DNA from: Bauldia sp.
GTDB taxonomy: Bacteria; Pseudomonadota; Alphaproteobacteria; Rhizobiales; Kaistiaceae
Reading direction: 5' to 3'
DNA: 64,000 bases
NCBI GenBank assembly: GCA_026126065.1
Contig: JAHCJY010000004.1
Coordinates: 310,001-374,000 of the forward strand
How positions within the stretch are numbered: the stretch's first letter is position 1; each line of letters begins with the position of its first letter. Both the position numbers and the translations under genes were made by a program. Positions 35,120 to 45,271 of the stretch are shown piece after piece. The notes below the pieces were generated by a model. The model was given only the letters and a program-made list of their open reading frames with translations. It was not told where the DNA came from and made no database searches.

Positions 35120-35262
35120 CGTCCCCTTGCCCCGCCGGTGACCCGCACACCGGACGACGCGGCAAGATCGGCCGCCCGCCCAACGATGAGACCCTATTCA
35201 TCCATTTTGGGACGGTCAACACGAATGGCCGCCAAGCACATGAGACTTAGGAGAAAATCGCG

Positions 35263-36231
35263 CTACCAGCGCAGCAGGACCGCGCCCCAGGTGAAGCCGC
35301 CCCCCATCGCCTCGAGAAGGACGATGTCGCCCTTCCGGATACGTCCATCGTCGACCGCGACCGACAGGGCCAGCGGAATCGAGGCCGCCGACGTGTTGCC
35401 GTGGAGCGCGACCGTGCGGACCACCTTCTCATCGGCGATGCCCAGCTTCCTGGCGCTCGCATCGATGATGCGGATGTTGGCCTGATGCGGCACGAACCAG
35501 TCGATCCGGTCCGCATTCAGTCCCGTCAGAGCGAACGAATCCTCGATGACGTCGGTGATCATGCCGACGGCGTGACGGAAGACCTCCTTGCCCTCCATCC
35601 GGAGGTGGCCGACCGTGCCCGTCGAGGACGGGCCGCCGTCCGCGTAGAGCTTGTCCTGGTGACGGCCGTCCGAGCGGAGGCGCGCGGCAAGAACGCCGGA
35701 GGCGTCCGGGTCGTCGCCCTCCTCCCGCTGCAGCACGACCGCACCGGCGCCATCCCCGAAGAGGACGCATGTGGTGCGGTCGGTCCAGTCGAGGAGACGC
35801 GACATGGTCTCGGCGCCGATAACCAGTGCGCGGCGCGCGAGGCCGGCCTTCATCATCGAATCGGCGGTCGCGATGCCGAAGACGAAGCCGGAACAGACGG
35901 CCTGGATGTCGAATGCGGCGCCGTGGGTCATGCCGAGCTTGGTCTGCACGGCGACGGCTGTCGCGGGAAAGGTCTGGTCCGGCGTCGTGGTGGCGACGAT
36001 GATGAGGTCGATGTCGTCCGGGGTCAGGCCGGCGGCGTCGAGCGCACGCCGCGCGGCATTGGTCGCCAGATCGGAGGTCACCTCGCCTTCGGCAGCAATG
36101 TGCCTCTGGCGGATGCCGGTTCGCTGGACGATCCACTCGTCGGACGTATCGACCATCCGCGAGAGTTCGTCATTGGTGAGAATCCTGGCCGGAAGGTAGC
36201 TGCCGGTGCCGACGACGACGGAGCGGGCCAT
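35263..36231 (-). CDS. fabH: 3-oxoacyl-ACP synthase III
   Basis: Starts fatty acid synthesis by condensing acetyl-CoA with malonyl-ACP. The 322-residue thiolase-fold protein has the active-site cysteine in [13 protein letters not shown], the histidine in [13 protein letters not shown] and the asparagine in [13 protein letters not shown]. The N-terminus reads [18 protein letters not shown]. The start codon follows the plsX stop directly (TAG then ATG), so the genes are tightly coupled. Confidence 0.97.
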   Translation of the reverse strand: MARSVVVGTGSYLPARILTNDELSRMVDTSDEWIVQRTGIRQRHIAAEGEVTSDLATNAARRALDAAGLTPDDIDLIIVATTTPDQTFPATAVAVQTKLGMTHGAAFDIQAVCSGFVFGIATADSMMKAGLARRALVIGAETMSRLLDWTDRTTCVLFGDGAGAVVLQREEGDDPDASGVLAARLRSDGRHQDKLYADGGPSSTGTVGHLRMEGKEVFRHAVGMITDVIEDSFALTGLNADRIDWFVPHQANIRIIDASARKLGIADEKVVRTVALHGNTSAASIPLALSVAVDDGRIRKGDIVLLEAMGGGFTWGAVLLRW

Positions 36232-37299
36232 CTAGACGGCGCCCACGGCGTCGGCCCGGTCTGCGCCCGTCCCGGCGTCCGGGTGCATGTAGGCGTGGTC
36301 CTGGCGGATCTTGGCGACCAGGCCGTTCTTCACCATCGCATGGCCGCGCAGCAGCGCACTGCAGAAGCCGTCCACCTTGGCGCCCCCGTGGCTCTTGATG
36401 ACGATGCCGTTGAGGCCAAGCATGATGGCTCCGTTGACGCGGTTGGGATCGAGTTTCTCGCGCAGCGTCGCAAACGCACCGCGCGCGAGGAGATAGCCGA
36501 GACGGGCCGGCAGCGTGCGGCTCATCTCCTGGCGGAGGTATTCTGCGATCTGCCGGGCGGTGCCTTCGGCGGTCTTGAGCGCGATGTTGCCGGCAAAGCC
36601 CTCGGTCACGGCGACATCGACGACACCCTTGCCGAGGTCGTCGCCCTCGATGAAGCCGACATATTCGAGATGCGGCGGGTTGGCCTCACGAAGGAGCTTC
36701 GAGGCGTCGCGAACCTCTTCCAGTCCCTTCACCTCCTCGACGCCGATGTTGAGGAGGCCGACCTTCGGCCGGTCCTTGAGGAGCAGCGCCCGCGCCATTG
36801 CACCCCCGAGGATGGCGTAGTCGACGAGTTCGCTCGCCGTGGCGCCGATCGAGGCGCCGAGGTCGAGGACGATGCACTCGCCCGTCAGGGTCGGCCAGAT
36901 ACCGGCGAGCGCCGGACGGTCGATCCCGGGCATGGTGCGAAGGCAAAGCCGGGACATCGCCATGAGCGCGCCGGTATTGCCGGCGGAGACCGCGATGTCG
37001 GCCTCGCCCTTCTTCACGGCCTCGATCGTCCGCCACATGCCGGACTTCCACCGGCCGCGCCGCAGCGCCTGGCTCGGCTTTTCGGCCATGTCCACGGCGA
37101 TGTCGCAGTGCTGCACATCCGAGACGCGCGCGAGTTCGGCGTGGGCGGCAAGAGCCGGACCGATGACGGCCTGGTCGCCAAAGAAGCGGAAGCGAAGGTC
37201 GGGGCTCCGCTGCAGTGCAGCGGCGGAACCTGCGACGGTCACGGCGGGACCGTGGTCTCCGCCCATCGCGTCCACGGAAATGGTTACGGTGTCAGCCAT
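36232..37299 (-). CDS. plsX: Phosphate acyltransferase PlsX
   Basis: Makes acyl-phosphate from acyl-ACP, the donor for PlsY in phospholipid synthesis. The 355-residue protein has [16 protein letters not shown] at the N-terminus, [13 protein letters not shown], and the conserved [29 protein letters not shown] in the second half. The order DUF177-plsX-fabH is standard. ATG 37299 precedes [14 protein letters not shown], the normal start. Confidence 0.96.
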   Translation of the reverse strand: MADTVTISVDAMGGDHGPAVTVAGSAAALQRSPDLRFRFFGDQAVIGPALAAHAELARVSDVQHCDIAVDMAEKPSQALRRGRWKSGMWRTIEAVKKGEADIAVSAGNTGALMAMSRLCLRTMPGIDRPALAGIWPTLTGECIVLDLGASIGATASELVDYAILGGAMARALLLKDRPKVGLLNIGVEEVKGLEEVRDASKLLREANPPHLEYVGFIEGDDLGKGVVDVAVTEGFAGNIALKTAEGTARQIAEYLRQEMSRTLPARLGYLLARGAFATLREKLDPNRVNGAIMLGLNGIVIKSHGGAKVDGFCSALLRGHAMVKNGLVAKIRQDHAYMHPDAGTGADRADAVGAV

Positions 37300-37413
37300 G
37301 CAGCTCCGGCCACGGCGACTGGGAATGCCGATGGCAACATGAGAAGCCGGCTTCGGTGTGCCGGCGTGCGAAAACGCGCGACACGCTTACAACCGGTCAC
37401 CGGGAGGGTCCAG

Positions 37414-37944
37414 TCACGTCGCGTCGGACTTGCCCAGCGACTTGAGGACGGCGAACGGCGAGTCCGGCTCGTCGGCCGCAGCGTCCTCCGGCACGACGAA
37501 CTCGACACCGGGCGCCCGCGGATACGGGTCGAGCGCAAGCGCGAATTCCTCGAGCAGAACGAGGCCGACGTCGATCGAATCGCCCGCGAAGACATCCGGA
37601 GGATCTTCCTCGCCGATCTCGATGGTCTCCGCGACAGTGGACGGCTCCGCCGGCTGGCCGCGCATGAGGCGCCGTGTGAACGTCTGGTCAATCCGCTCGA
37701 CGACTGGCTGGAGGCTGACGACGCAGCTCTGGACGGCCTCGGCTACGATCCGGCCCTCGAGGGTGACGAGATCCCCCGATCGCCTGAGGTTCACGTGCGC
37801 GACGAACGACCGGAGTTCGACCAGGCCGAACTCCTCAACGATCGCCGCCCGTTCCGAATCGGTTGCCGCAAACTCGCGTTCGCCGCCCGCGGGCGAGATC
37901 GCCGACAGGGCCAGGTGCCGGGTGAAGGGGTGAGCGTCCGGCAT
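37414..37944 (-). CDS. DUF177/YceD family protein
   Basis: A 176-residue member of the YceD family linked to 23S rRNA accumulation and to the plsX cluster. It contains the family's CVVSLQPVVERIDQTFTRRL (a conserved cysteine in the middle) and the acidic end with DVGLVLLEEFALALDPYPRAPG. In gammaproteobacteria rpmF follows; here plsX follows directly. Its ATG 37944 shares a base with the stop of the chaperone gene upstream. Confidence 0.9.
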   Translation of the reverse strand: MPDAHPFTRHLALSAISPAGGEREFAATDSERAAIVEEFGLVELRSFVAHVNLRRSGDLVTLEGRIVAEAVQSCVVSLQPVVERIDQTFTRRLMRGQPAEPSTVAETIEIGEEDPPDVFAGDSIDVGLVLLEEFALALDPYPRAPGVEFVVPEDAAADEPDSPFAVLKSLGKSDAT

Positions 37945-38489
37945 CAGGCGGCCGCCGGCATTGTTGCGGGATCGGGAAAGGCGATCGTGCCGCCTGCGAT
38001 CGCCTTCGTCGGCTGTCCTGACAACTGCGTGGCGGCCGCCATGGCGTAGGCGGCGAGGGGCGCGAGCGACGGTGCGTTGCCGTCAGGGAAGAGATTGCGC
38101 TCGAGCGCCTCCAGAAGGCCTGCCTCGTCTTCCTTGGCCAGCACCGTGCCATAGGTCGCCAGACGGCCGTAGAAGCTCTGGCCGATCTTCTTCATGCGCT
38201 TGGGGACACCGAGGTCGCCGACGCCCATTTCGCGAAGCTGCTGGTCCATGTCGGCAAGGAAGATGTCGAAAACCTCCTGCGCGATCGCCTGGCCGGAATC
38301 GCCGTCGCGGCCGAGCCGGCGGAACAGGAGGACGACGTGCAGGACGATCATCTCGAACCGGCCGTCCACCGTGTCGGGGACACGCCAGACACGATAGATC
38401 AGCGGCAGGCGCGCCTGCGCCACAATCGCCCGGTAGAGCGTGTCGCCGGCAACGTTGGTGCGGGATCGTCCGAACAGGCGTGAAAGCAT
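37944..38489 (-). CDS. Ubiquinol-cytochrome c chaperone family protein (Cbp3-like)
   Basis: A 181-residue protein with LYRAIVAQARLPLIYRVWRVPDTVDGRFEMIVLH, VFDIFLADMDQQLREMGVGDLGVPKRMKKIGQSFYGR and the helical end. These are the hallmarks of the Cbp3/UQCC1 family that helps assemble cytochrome b in the bc1 complex. ATG 38489 (MLSRLFGRSR) is the family start. It overlaps the DUF177 gene by one base (TGATG). The gap to bamE on the other strand is about 100 bases. Confidence 0.93.
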   Translation of the reverse strand: MLSRLFGRSRTNVAGDTLYRAIVAQARLPLIYRVWRVPDTVDGRFEMIVLHVVLLFRRLGRDGDSGQAIAQEVFDIFLADMDQQLREMGVGDLGVPKRMKKIGQSFYGRLATYGTVLAKEDEAGLLEALERNLFPDGNAPSLAPLAAYAMAAATQLSGQPTKAIAGGTIAFPDPATMPAAA

Positions 38490-38590
38490 GGGCTGACCAG
38501 AATATGGGGCGGCTCCGTCCGGCCGCCAAGCGTTGCGTCGAGCCCTAGCGCAGGCTAGGGAGAATGCCAACAATCGCACCGGAGTTGACC

Positions 38591-39052
38591 ATGCTGCCGA
38601 CCGCCTCTCTCCGCCGACCGACAGCATGGATTGTTGCAGGCGCCGCGGCCCTTGTGCTCGCCGGATGCGCCAGTTCCGGCGCCGGCCTGGGCCAGGTGAC
38701 CCAGCATGGATACATCCTTTCGGAGACGGCGCTGCAGCAAGTTCCCATCGGGTCGAGCCGCGAGCAGGTGCTGATCGCGCTCGGCACGCCTTCGACCACG
38801 GCCGAGTTCGGCGGCGAGGTGTTCTACTACATCAGCCAGACGCGCCGCCGGCCGGTCCAGTTCGTCAACGCGCGCATCGTCGACCAGCGCATCCTTGCGG
38901 TCTACCTCGACGGCAACGACCGCGTCGCGCGAATCGCCGACTACGGGATGCAGGACGGTCAGGTCTTCGACTTCCTCACCCGGACGACACCGACGGGCGG
39001 TGAGGACCTGACGTTCGTCCAGCAGATGTTCCGCGGCCTGTTCGGCGGATAG
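38591..39052 (+). CDS. bamE: Outer membrane protein assembly factor BamE
   Basis: A lipoprotein of the BAM complex. The signal ends in the lipobox LVLAGC (cysteine about residue 28). The SmpA/OmlA domain follows, with LQQVPIGSSREQVLIALGTPSTTAEFG and FYYISQTRRRPVQF, which makes the two-strand/helix fold. The alphaproteobacterial form is longer than in E. coli. ATG 38591 is preferred (GGAG six bases upstream); ATG 38564 is in frame. A strong bidirectional terminator follows. Confidence 0.92.
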   Translation: MLPTASLRRPTAWIVAGAAALVLAGCASSGAGLGQVTQHGYILSETALQQVPIGSSREQVLIALGTPSTTAEFGGEVFYYISQTRRRPVQFVNARIVDQRILAVYLDGNDRVARIADYGMQDGQVFDFLTRTTPTGGEDLTFVQQMFRGLFGG

Positions 39053-39095
39053 TAGCGGCGACATTCCCACAGGTTTCTTCGTCAACAATAAAAAG

Positions 39096-39120
39096 AGGCC
39101 CCGCTCATCGAGCGGGGCCT
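39096..39120. terminator. Bidirectional terminator between bamE and hppA
   Basis: An 11-pair perfect stem (AGGCCCCGCTC with GAGCGGGGCCT) around an ATC loop. It has A-rich sequence on the left and TTTC on the right, so it can end transcripts from both converging genes. Confidence 0.92.
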
Positions 39121-39143
39121 TTCGATTCCGGCGTCCGTTCCCG

Positions 39144-41273
39144 TCAGTGCGCGAGCACCGCGAGGAGGAGGAGCGCCACGATGTTGGTGATCTTGATCAT
39201 CGGGTTCACGGCGGGGCCGGCGGTGTCCTTGTAGGGATCGCCGACGGTGTCGCCGGTCACCGACGCCTTGTGCGCCTCGGAACCCTTGAAGTGCTTCACG
39301 CCGTGCCTGTCGGTGTAGCCATCCTCGAAGCTCTTCTTGGCGTTGTCCCAGGCGCCGCCGCCGGCCGTCATCGAGATGGCGACGAAGAGGCCCGTGACGA
39401 TCACGCCGACGAGCATGGCGCCGAGGGCAGCAAAGCCGGCCGCCGGCCCGCCGATCCACTGAATGACGAAGAACACCAAAATCGGCGACAGGACCGGCAG
39501 CAGCGACGGGATGATCATTTCCCTGATCGCCGCCTTGGTCAGCATGTCCACCGCGCGACCGTAATCGGGGCGCTCGGTGCCAGCCATGATGCCCGGCTTT
39601 TCCTTGAACTGCCGTCGGACCTCGACGACCACGGACTGGGCGGCCCTGCCCACCGCGGTCATCGACATGCCGCCGAAGAGGAACGGCAGGAGACCGCCGA
39701 ACAGCAGGCCCGCGACTACATACGGGTCGGCCAGCGAAAACGCGATCGGACCGAGTCCCTCGAAGATGGACCCCGGTTCGGCCGTGGCCGTGAAGAAGTT
39801 GAGGTCCTGCGTGTAGGCCGCGAAGAGCACAAGAGCGCCGAGTCCGGCCGAGCCGATCGCATAGCCCTTGGTCACGGCCTTGGTCGTGTTGCCGACGGCG
39901 TCGAGGGCGTCGGTGTTGTGGCGGACTTCCTTCGGCAGGCCGCTCATCTCGGCGATGCCGCCGGCATTGTCCGTCACCGGGCCGAAGGCGTCGAGGGCGA
40001 CGATCATGCCGGCAAGCGCCAGCATCGTCGTGACGGCGACGGCAATGCCGAAGAGCCCGGCGAGATTGAAGGTCGCGAGGATGCCCGCGATGATCACGAT
40101 GGCCGGCAGCGCCGTCGACTCGAGCGACACCGCAAGGCCCTGGATGACGTTGGTGCCGTGGCCGGTGACCGATGCTTCGGCGATCGAGTTCACCGGGCGC
40201 CGGTTGGTGCCCGTGTAGTACTCGGTGATGACGACGATCAGGCCCGTGATGACAAGGCCGATCGCGCCGCACCAGAACAGCGACATTGGCGTGAAGGTCT
40301 TGCCGGCCACGGTGATCTCCTCGCCGAGGCCACCAAACACGGCGAGCAGCGCCGGGATCAGGGCGACCAGCGAGAGCAGGCCGGTGACGATGAGGCCCTT
40401 GTAGAGGGCGCCCATGATGTTGTTGCTCGGGCCGAGCCGGACGAAGAACGCTCCCACGATCGACGTGAGGATGCAGACGCCGCCGATGGCGAGCGGGAGC
40501 AGCATCCCCTCCTCGCGCCATTCGACCGGCAGCAGGATCGCCGCGAGGACCATCGTGGCGACCGCGGTCACGACGTAGGTCTCGAAGAGGTCGGCGGCCA
40601 TGCCGGCGCAGTCACCGACATTGTCGCCGACATTGTCGGCGATCGTGGCCGGGTTGCGGGGATCGTCCTCCGGGATGCCGGCTTCGACCTTGCCGACCAT
40701 GTCGCCACCGACGTCCGCACCCTTGGTGAAGATGCCGCCGCCGAGACGGGCGAAGATCGAGATGAGCGAAGCGCCGAAGCCGAGCGCGACCAGCGAGTCG
40801 ATGACTTCGCGGTCGGTGTATTCAAGGCCCATCGGGCCCGTGAGAACCCAGAAGTAGACGGTGACGCCGAGAAGGGCGAGGCCCGCCACATACATGCCGG
40901 TGATCGAGCCGGAGCGGAACGCGATCGCAAGGCCCGCCGCAAGGCTGCGCGATGCAGCCTGGGCGGTGCGGACATTGGCGCGGACAGAGATCGTCATGCC
41001 GATGAAGCCGGCAATGCCGGACAGAACGGCGCCGATCGCGAAGCCGAGCGCAACACGCCAGCCGAGCAGCCAGAAGCCGAGGGCGAAGATGAGGATGCCG
41101 ACGATCGCGATCGTCGTGTACTGGCGGATCAGGTACGCCCGCGCGCCTTCCTGGATCGCGCCCGCGATCTCCTGCATGCGGGCGTTGCCAGCGTCAGCCG
41201 CCAGCACAGAGCGGGTGGCCCATACGCCGTATCCGACGGCAACAAGGCCAGCCACAATAATGGCATAGATCAC
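39144..41273 (-). CDS. hppA: Membrane-bound proton-pumping pyrophosphatase, potassium-independent
   Basis: Couples hydrolysis of pyrophosphate to proton export. The roughly 709-residue protein has about 16 membrane helices and the PPi site [30 protein letters not shown]. It also carries the [16 protein letters not shown] segment. The lysine and threonine there, rather than two alanines, mark the potassium-independent class. GTG 41273 ([15 protein letters not shown]) is chosen because a GAGGGGG site lies at the right distance; GTG 41282 would leave no space. It shares PPi as a substrate with the phosphofructokinase at 12.7-13.9 kb. Confidence 0.96.
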   Translation of the reverse strand: MIYAIIVAGLVAVGYGVWATRSVLAADAGNARMQEIAGAIQEGARAYLIRQYTTIAIVGILIFALGFWLLGWRVALGFAIGAVLSGIAGFIGMTISVRANVRTAQAASRSLAAGLAIAFRSGSITGMYVAGLALLGVTVYFWVLTGPMGLEYTDREVIDSLVALGFGASLISIFARLGGGIFTKGADVGGDMVGKVEAGIPEDDPRNPATIADNVGDNVGDCAGMAADLFETYVVTAVATMVLAAILLPVEWREEGMLLPLAIGGVCILTSIVGAFFVRLGPSNNIMGALYKGLIVTGLLSLVALIPALLAVFGGLGEEITVAGKTFTPMSLFWCGAIGLVITGLIVVITEYYTGTNRRPVNSIAEASVTGHGTNVIQGLAVSLESTALPAIVIIAGILATFNLAGLFGIAVAVTTMLALAGMIVALDAFGPVTDNAGGIAEMSGLPKEVRHNTDALDAVGNTTKAVTKGYAIGSAGLGALVLFAAYTQDLNFFTATAEPGSIFEGLGPIAFSLADPYVVAGLLFGGLLPFLFGGMSMTAVGRAAQSVVVEVRRQFKEKPGIMAGTERPDYGRAVDMLTKAAIREMIIPSLLPVLSPILVFFVIQWIGGPAAGFAALGAMLVGVIVTGLFVAISMTAGGGAWDNAKKSFEDGYTDRHGVKHFKGSEAHKASVTGDTVGDPYKDTAGPAVNPMIKITNIVALLLLAVLAH

Positions 41274-41434
41274 AGAACTCACCCCCTCGGTATGACCGGT
41301 CCTCCCGCGAACCGCACACGGCCGCGCCCCGGCTGATTGGACGAAAATACTTGAGAAGTCCGCGCTGCGGCCCCCCAACAGCGCGACGACCTTGGCTGGT
41401 AGGTTGGAGCCAGTCAAGGCGGAGAATCAACGGT

Positions 41435-42616
41435 CTAGTCGGCCAGGGCTCGTCGTCCACGGGACTGATAGACGAGAATAAAAAGGGACAGCATCACTGT
41501 CCCAACCAGCGGCAGGACTATCCAGTTGACGCTGCTCCAGCCGCCGGATTCCAGAACTCGGCCGGCCATCAAAGCAGCGACGGCCACGGCGGCGAAGACG
41601 ACGGAATCGTTGAAGCCTTCGACCCGTCCGCGCTCGAACGGTGCGTAGGTGTCCGAGAGCATTGCGGTCGAGCCCACAAAGCTGAAATTCCATCCCACGC
41701 CCAGCAGGATCAGCATGATCCAGAAATGCGCGAGGCCGGTCCCCACGAGCGCGGTTCCGGCACTCGCCAGCAGGAGGAGAAGCCCGGCCGAGACGACCGC
41801 ATCCTTGCCGAAGCGATCGATCAGGCGGCCGGTGAAGAAGCTCGGCACGAACATGGCAAGGACGTGCCACTGGATGCCGAGAACCGCCTCGGCCTCGCTG
41901 TGGCTGTGTCCGACCATCGCCAGGGGCGCGGCGGTCATCACGAAGGTCATCACTGAGAACGACGCGGCGGCGCAGAGGAGCGCGATGATGAAGCGCGGCT
42001 GGCGGATGATCACCAGCAGCGGGCGACCCTCCTTCTTGACAGTGCCCCGCGGCGGCCGCGGCGGAAAGCGAAGGAAGCTCAGCACCACGAGGCCGATGAT
42101 CGCGACGAGCGCCAGCGCCGCGAACGCGCCGGCGAAGGGCAGCGGTGCGAGCGTGTCGCGCGTGAGGATCACGAGGGGCGGCGCGAAGAGAGCGGTAAGG
42201 ATGCCACCCAGCATGACGCGGGAAATGGCCGTGCCTCGCCTTGCCTCGGGCACGCTTTCGATCGCGGCGAACCGGTACTGCTGCACGAAGGAGGACGACA
42301 CGCCGATGAAGGCGAAGCCGACGACGAACAGCCAGAACAGGCCGGCCTCGATGGCTGCGATCGTGAGCAATGCGCCAAAGACGGCGAAGACCGTCCCCGA
42401 CATGAAACCGAACCGGCGGCCGATCCATTGCATCAGGATGGCCGCAGGGTAGGCACCAAGGGCAAGCCCAACCGAGTAGCCGGCGGCAGGAAGCGTCGCC
42501 AGCGCCTTGTCGGGACCGAGGAGATAGGCGCCGGTCAGGCCGCCTAGGGAGATGGCGACGACACCGCTGGAGCCGTTGAGCGCGTTCGCCAGCAGCAGGA
42601 TCCAGGTGTTCCGCAT
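41435..42616 (-). CDS. MFS transporter
   Basis: A 393-residue major facilitator with twelve hydrophobic helices. The N-terminal helix reads WILLLANALNGSSGVVAISLGGLTGAYLLG. The loop between helices 2 and 3 reads QWIGRRFGFMSG, in place of the usual GxxxDRxGRR. The central cytoplasmic loop is basic (RFPPRPPRGTVKKEGRP). The second half repeats the GRLIDRFGKDAV loop. No binding residues identify the substrate; the domain resembles putative drug/metabolite MFS of the YcaD/riboflavin-like type only in general. The start ATG 42616 lies 15 bases from the stop of thiL. Confidence 0.85.
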   Translation of the reverse strand: MRNTWILLLANALNGSSGVVAISLGGLTGAYLLGPDKALATLPAAGYSVGLALGAYPAAILMQWIGRRFGFMSGTVFAVFGALLTIAAIEAGLFWLFVVGFAFIGVSSSFVQQYRFAAIESVPEARRGTAISRVMLGGILTALFAPPLVILTRDTLAPLPFAGAFAALALVAIIGLVVLSFLRFPPRPPRGTVKKEGRPLLVIIRQPRFIIALLCAAASFSVMTFVMTAAPLAMVGHSHSEAEAVLGIQWHVLAMFVPSFFTGRLIDRFGKDAVVSAGLLLLLASAGTALVGTGLAHFWIMLILLGVGWNFSFVGSTAMLSDTYAPFERGRVEGFNDSVVFAAVAVAALMAGRVLESGGWSSVNWIVLPLVGTVMLSLFILVYQSRGRRALAD

Positions 42617-42631
42617 CGCCCCATCCCGTCC

Positions 42632-43627
42632 TCAGTCCGCTGCGAAGTGATCGTGTCCCGGACGCTCGATGCCGAGGGGTTTGCCGTCGGCGGCGACGAA
42701 TACCGGCGCCGCGTCCCCCGCAGCGATCGTGCCGATGGCGGCGCATGGCACGCCCGCTGCCGCGGCCCCGGAAGCGAACGCTTCCGCGTCCGACGCCGGG
42801 ACGGTGCAGAGGATCTCGTAGTCCTCCCCGCCGCCGAGAATGACCTGCCAGAGCGCTGAGTCGACCTCGACGAACGCCCGGGCGGACGGCGACAGCGGCA
42901 CGCGGGACATTTCGACGACTGCGGTCACCTCGGACGCCTCGCAGAGCCTGGCGAGGTCAGCGGCGAGGCCATCGGAGACATCCATGGATGCGGAGGCATG
43001 CTTCCGGACGACTCCGATGAGTTCGAAGCGCGGCTCGGGCGTGAGGAAGCGGCGGAGAAGATGGAGATGGCTCACCTCGGGCTGCGGCATCAGTTCGCCC
43101 CGGCGGAGACGGAGGCCGAGCGCCGAATCGCCGATCGTACCGGAGACGAACACGACGTCACCGGGCTGCGCGCCGTGGCGGCCGACAAGCCGGCCTGCCG
43201 GCACGCGGCCGAACGCCGTGATGACGATGGTGGTGGTGCCGGCGCGACTGAGATCGCCGCCGACGAGGTCAGCGCCGTAGCGGCCGATATCGCGGGCGAG
43301 CCCGGCGGTGAACCGGCCGACCCACGCCTCGTCCCGGTCAGACCCGAGACCGAGCGCCATGACGAAGGCGAAAGGCTCGGCGCCCTTGGCGACGAGGTCG
43401 GAGATGTTGACGCGGAGGGCGCGCGAGGCGATCGCCTCGGGCGGATCGTCTGGGAAGAAATCGACGTTCTCGACGACCATGTCGGTCGTGACCACGAGCT
43501 CCGTTCCGGGCTCTGGCTGGATCAGCGCGACATCGTCACGGAGGTCGAGGCTGCCCCTGCCGGCGAGCGGCCGGAGATAGCGGTCGATCAGATCGGATTC
43601 GCCGGCGATCTGCGGCGAACGGGTCAC
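42632..43627 (-). CDS. thiL: Thiamine-monophosphate kinase
   Basis: Phosphorylates thiamine monophosphate to the pyrophosphate cofactor. The 331-residue AIR-synthetase-fold protein has the N-terminal SDLIDRYLRPLA and DDVALIQPEPGTELVVTTDMVVENVDFF. It also has the ATP/Mg site SDLVAKGAEPFAFVMALGL, ASMDVSDGLAADLARL and GGGEDYEILCTVP. The GTG at 43627 overlaps the stop of nusB (GTGA). thiL after nusB and ribH is a conserved order. Confidence 0.95.
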   Translation of the reverse strand: MTRSPQIAGESDLIDRYLRPLAGRGSLDLRDDVALIQPEPGTELVVTTDMVVENVDFFPDDPPEAIASRALRVNISDLVAKGAEPFAFVMALGLGSDRDEAWVGRFTAGLARDIGRYGADLVGGDLSRAGTTTIVITAFGRVPAGRLVGRHGAQPGDVVFVSGTIGDSALGLRLRRGELMPQPEVSHLHLLRRFLTPEPRFELIGVVRKHASASMDVSDGLAADLARLCEASEVTAVVEMSRVPLSPSARAFVEVDSALWQVILGGGEDYEILCTVPASDAEAFASGAAAAGVPCAAIGTIAAGDAAPVFVAADGKPLGIERPGHDHFAAD

Positions 43628-44142
43628 CGCGCCGGCCGGACCGGCGCGGCGGTGTCGAACTCCGCGGGCCGGTACCCCCGGGCCAGCGTGTCGAGGACGC
43701 CATTGACCATGCGCGGCTCGTCGCTGCCGAAGAACGCCTTCGCGACATCGACGAACTCGGTGATGACAACCCGGGCCGGGACGTCGCGCTTCGCCGAGAG
43801 TTCCCACGCCGCGGCACGCAGGATCGCGCGGAGCGTCACATCGAGACGCGCCAGCGGCCAGCCCTCGACGAGGCTTTCGTGGATGCGGGCGTCGAGTTCG
43901 CGCTGCTCGGCGACCACGCCGCGGACGAGATCACGGAAGAACGCGGCGTCCGCACCGCGGTAGGTATCGCCGTCGAGTTCCTGCCCGAGGCGCCAGGTCT
44001 CGAATTCGGCCAGCACTTCTTCGATCGAGGCGCCACCAAGCTCCATCTGGTAAAGCGCCTGCACGGCCGCGAGCCGCGAGGCGCCGCGGGCGTTCGCCGG
44101 GCGCGCGCCGGGACGTCTTTCGGGGGCGTTGGCCGCGGTCAA
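43624..44142 (-). CDS. nusB: Transcription antitermination factor NusB
   Basis: An all-helical RNA-binding factor for rRNA operon antitermination. The 172-residue sequence has RLAAVQALYQMELGG at the N-terminal helix, WPLARLDVTLRAILRAAAWEL in the middle and RVVITEFVDVAKAFFGSDEPRMVNGVLD at the end. The start overlaps the ribH stop by four bases (ATGA); its own stop overlaps thiL. Confidence 0.95.
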   Translation of the reverse strand: MTAANAPERRPGARPANARGASRLAAVQALYQMELGGASIEEVLAEFETWRLGQELDGDTYRGADAAFFRDLVRGVVAEQRELDARIHESLVEGWPLARLDVTLRAILRAAAWELSAKRDVPARVVITEFVDVAKAFFGSDEPRMVNGVLDTLARGYRPAEFDTAAPVRPAR

Positions 44143-44624
44143 GTGGAAACCCCGAAGAAATGCTCGCGGAGGGCGATCATCGCGAGCGCCGCCTTCGCCG
44201 CACCGCCGCCCTTGTCCTGCCCGCTCGCGCGGGCGCGCGCCCAGGCCTGCGTTTCGTCCTCGACCGTGAGGATGCCATTGCCCACGGCGAGCTGCCGATG
44301 GGCCGAAAGGTCCGCGACCACGCGCGCGGATTCGCCGGCGACGATGTCGTAGTGCGAGGTCTCGCCGCGGATGACGCAGCCCAGCAGCACGTAGCCGTCG
44401 TGCGGCTGGTCGATCTCGGACGCCATCGCGAGCGCGGTGGGAATTTCGAGGACACCCGGCACGGAAACGCGCTCGACGACGGCGCCGGCCGCCTCGAGGA
44501 CGGCTGCGGCGCCGGCGTAGAGGGCATCGGCAATGCCCTCGTAGAAGCGGGCGTCGATGACCAGCACCCGCGGATTGGGGCGCTTTGGCACGACGAAGTT
44601 CAATGACGGCGCGACGGCGACCAT
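44139..44624 (-). CDS. ribH: 6,7-dimethyl-8-ribityllumazine synthase
   Basis: Condenses the pyrimidine intermediate with dihydroxybutanone phosphate, the step before riboflavin synthase. The 161-residue lumazine synthase fold shows the VPGVLEIPTALAMA substrate region, GCVIRGETSHYDIVAGESAR with the catalytic histidine, and the helical end AALAMIALREHFF. It lies between ribE and nusB. Confidence 0.95.
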   Translation of the reverse strand: MVAVAPSLNFVVPKRPNPRVLVIDARFYEGIADALYAGAAAVLEAAGAVVERVSVPGVLEIPTALAMASEIDQPHDGYVLLGCVIRGETSHYDIVAGESARVVADLSAHRQLAVGNGILTVEDETQAWARARASGQDKGGGAAKAALAMIALREHFFGVST

Positions 44625-44666
44625 GTCGGTACTCTACTCTGTCCGGGCGTAAGCGGCGCGATCACT

Positions 44667-45266
44667 TCAACCGGCCGCGAAGAGCCGCTCGGTGTAGCGC
44701 GCGATCAGGTCGACTTCGAGGTTCACGAGGTCGCCCTTTTGCCGCGCCTGCCATGTCGTGACCGCAAGCGTGTGCGGGATGAGGTGGCAGTCGAAGATAT
44801 CACCTTCCACGCCGTTCACGGTCAGCGACGTGCCGTCGAGGCAAACGGACCCCTTCTGGGCCACGAAGCGTGAGAGCGCAGGCGGCGCGCGGAAGTGGAA
44901 CTCGACCGTCTCGGGATGCTCGATGCGCGCGACGATCTCGGCCGTACCATCGACATGGCCGCTGACGAGATGACCGCCGAGTTCATCGCCCATCCGGAGC
45001 GCCCGTTCGAGGTTGAGCGTTGTGCCTAAGGCCCACCGGGAGGCCGTGGTCAGCGCGAGCGTCTCGGGGCCTGCCTCCACGAGGAAGCGAAGCCGGTCCG
45101 AGGTGGTCGCCTCGACGACGGTGAGGCAAACACCGGAACAGGCGATCGACGCACCGATCGCCGGCGGCCTGTCGGCCTCCGGGCTCTCGATGACGAAGCG
45201 CGTCAGTTCGGGGTGTTTTTCGACCGACACGACGGTGCCGATCGCGGTGACGATGCCGGTGAACAT
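44667..45266 (-). CDS. ribE: Riboflavin synthase alpha chain
   Basis: Makes riboflavin by dismutation of two lumazine molecules. The 199-residue protein is two tandem half-barrels: MFTGIVTAIGTVVSV followed by CSGVCLTVVEA, and then GHLVSGHVDGTAEIVAR followed by DGTSLTVNGVEGDIFDCHLIPHTLAVT. This is the normal two-repeat pattern with the catalytic cysteine of the first repeat. ATG 45266 is the conserved start, six bases downstream of the ribD stop. Confidence 0.96.
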   Translation of the reverse strand: MFTGIVTAIGTVVSVEKHPELTRFVIESPEADRPPAIGASIACSGVCLTVVEATTSDRLRFLVEAGPETLALTTASRWALGTTLNLERALRMGDELGGHLVSGHVDGTAEIVARIEHPETVEFHFRAPPALSRFVAQKGSVCLDGTSLTVNGVEGDIFDCHLIPHTLAVTTWQARQKGDLVNLEVDLIARYTERLFAAG

Positions 45267-45271
45267 GGTGC

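Noticed and set aside
39147-41336. A 729-codon plus-strand open frame opposite hppA
   Set aside because: The opposite strand encodes a complete proton pyrophosphatase with all motifs; the plus frame is dominated by charged residues and shows no domain.
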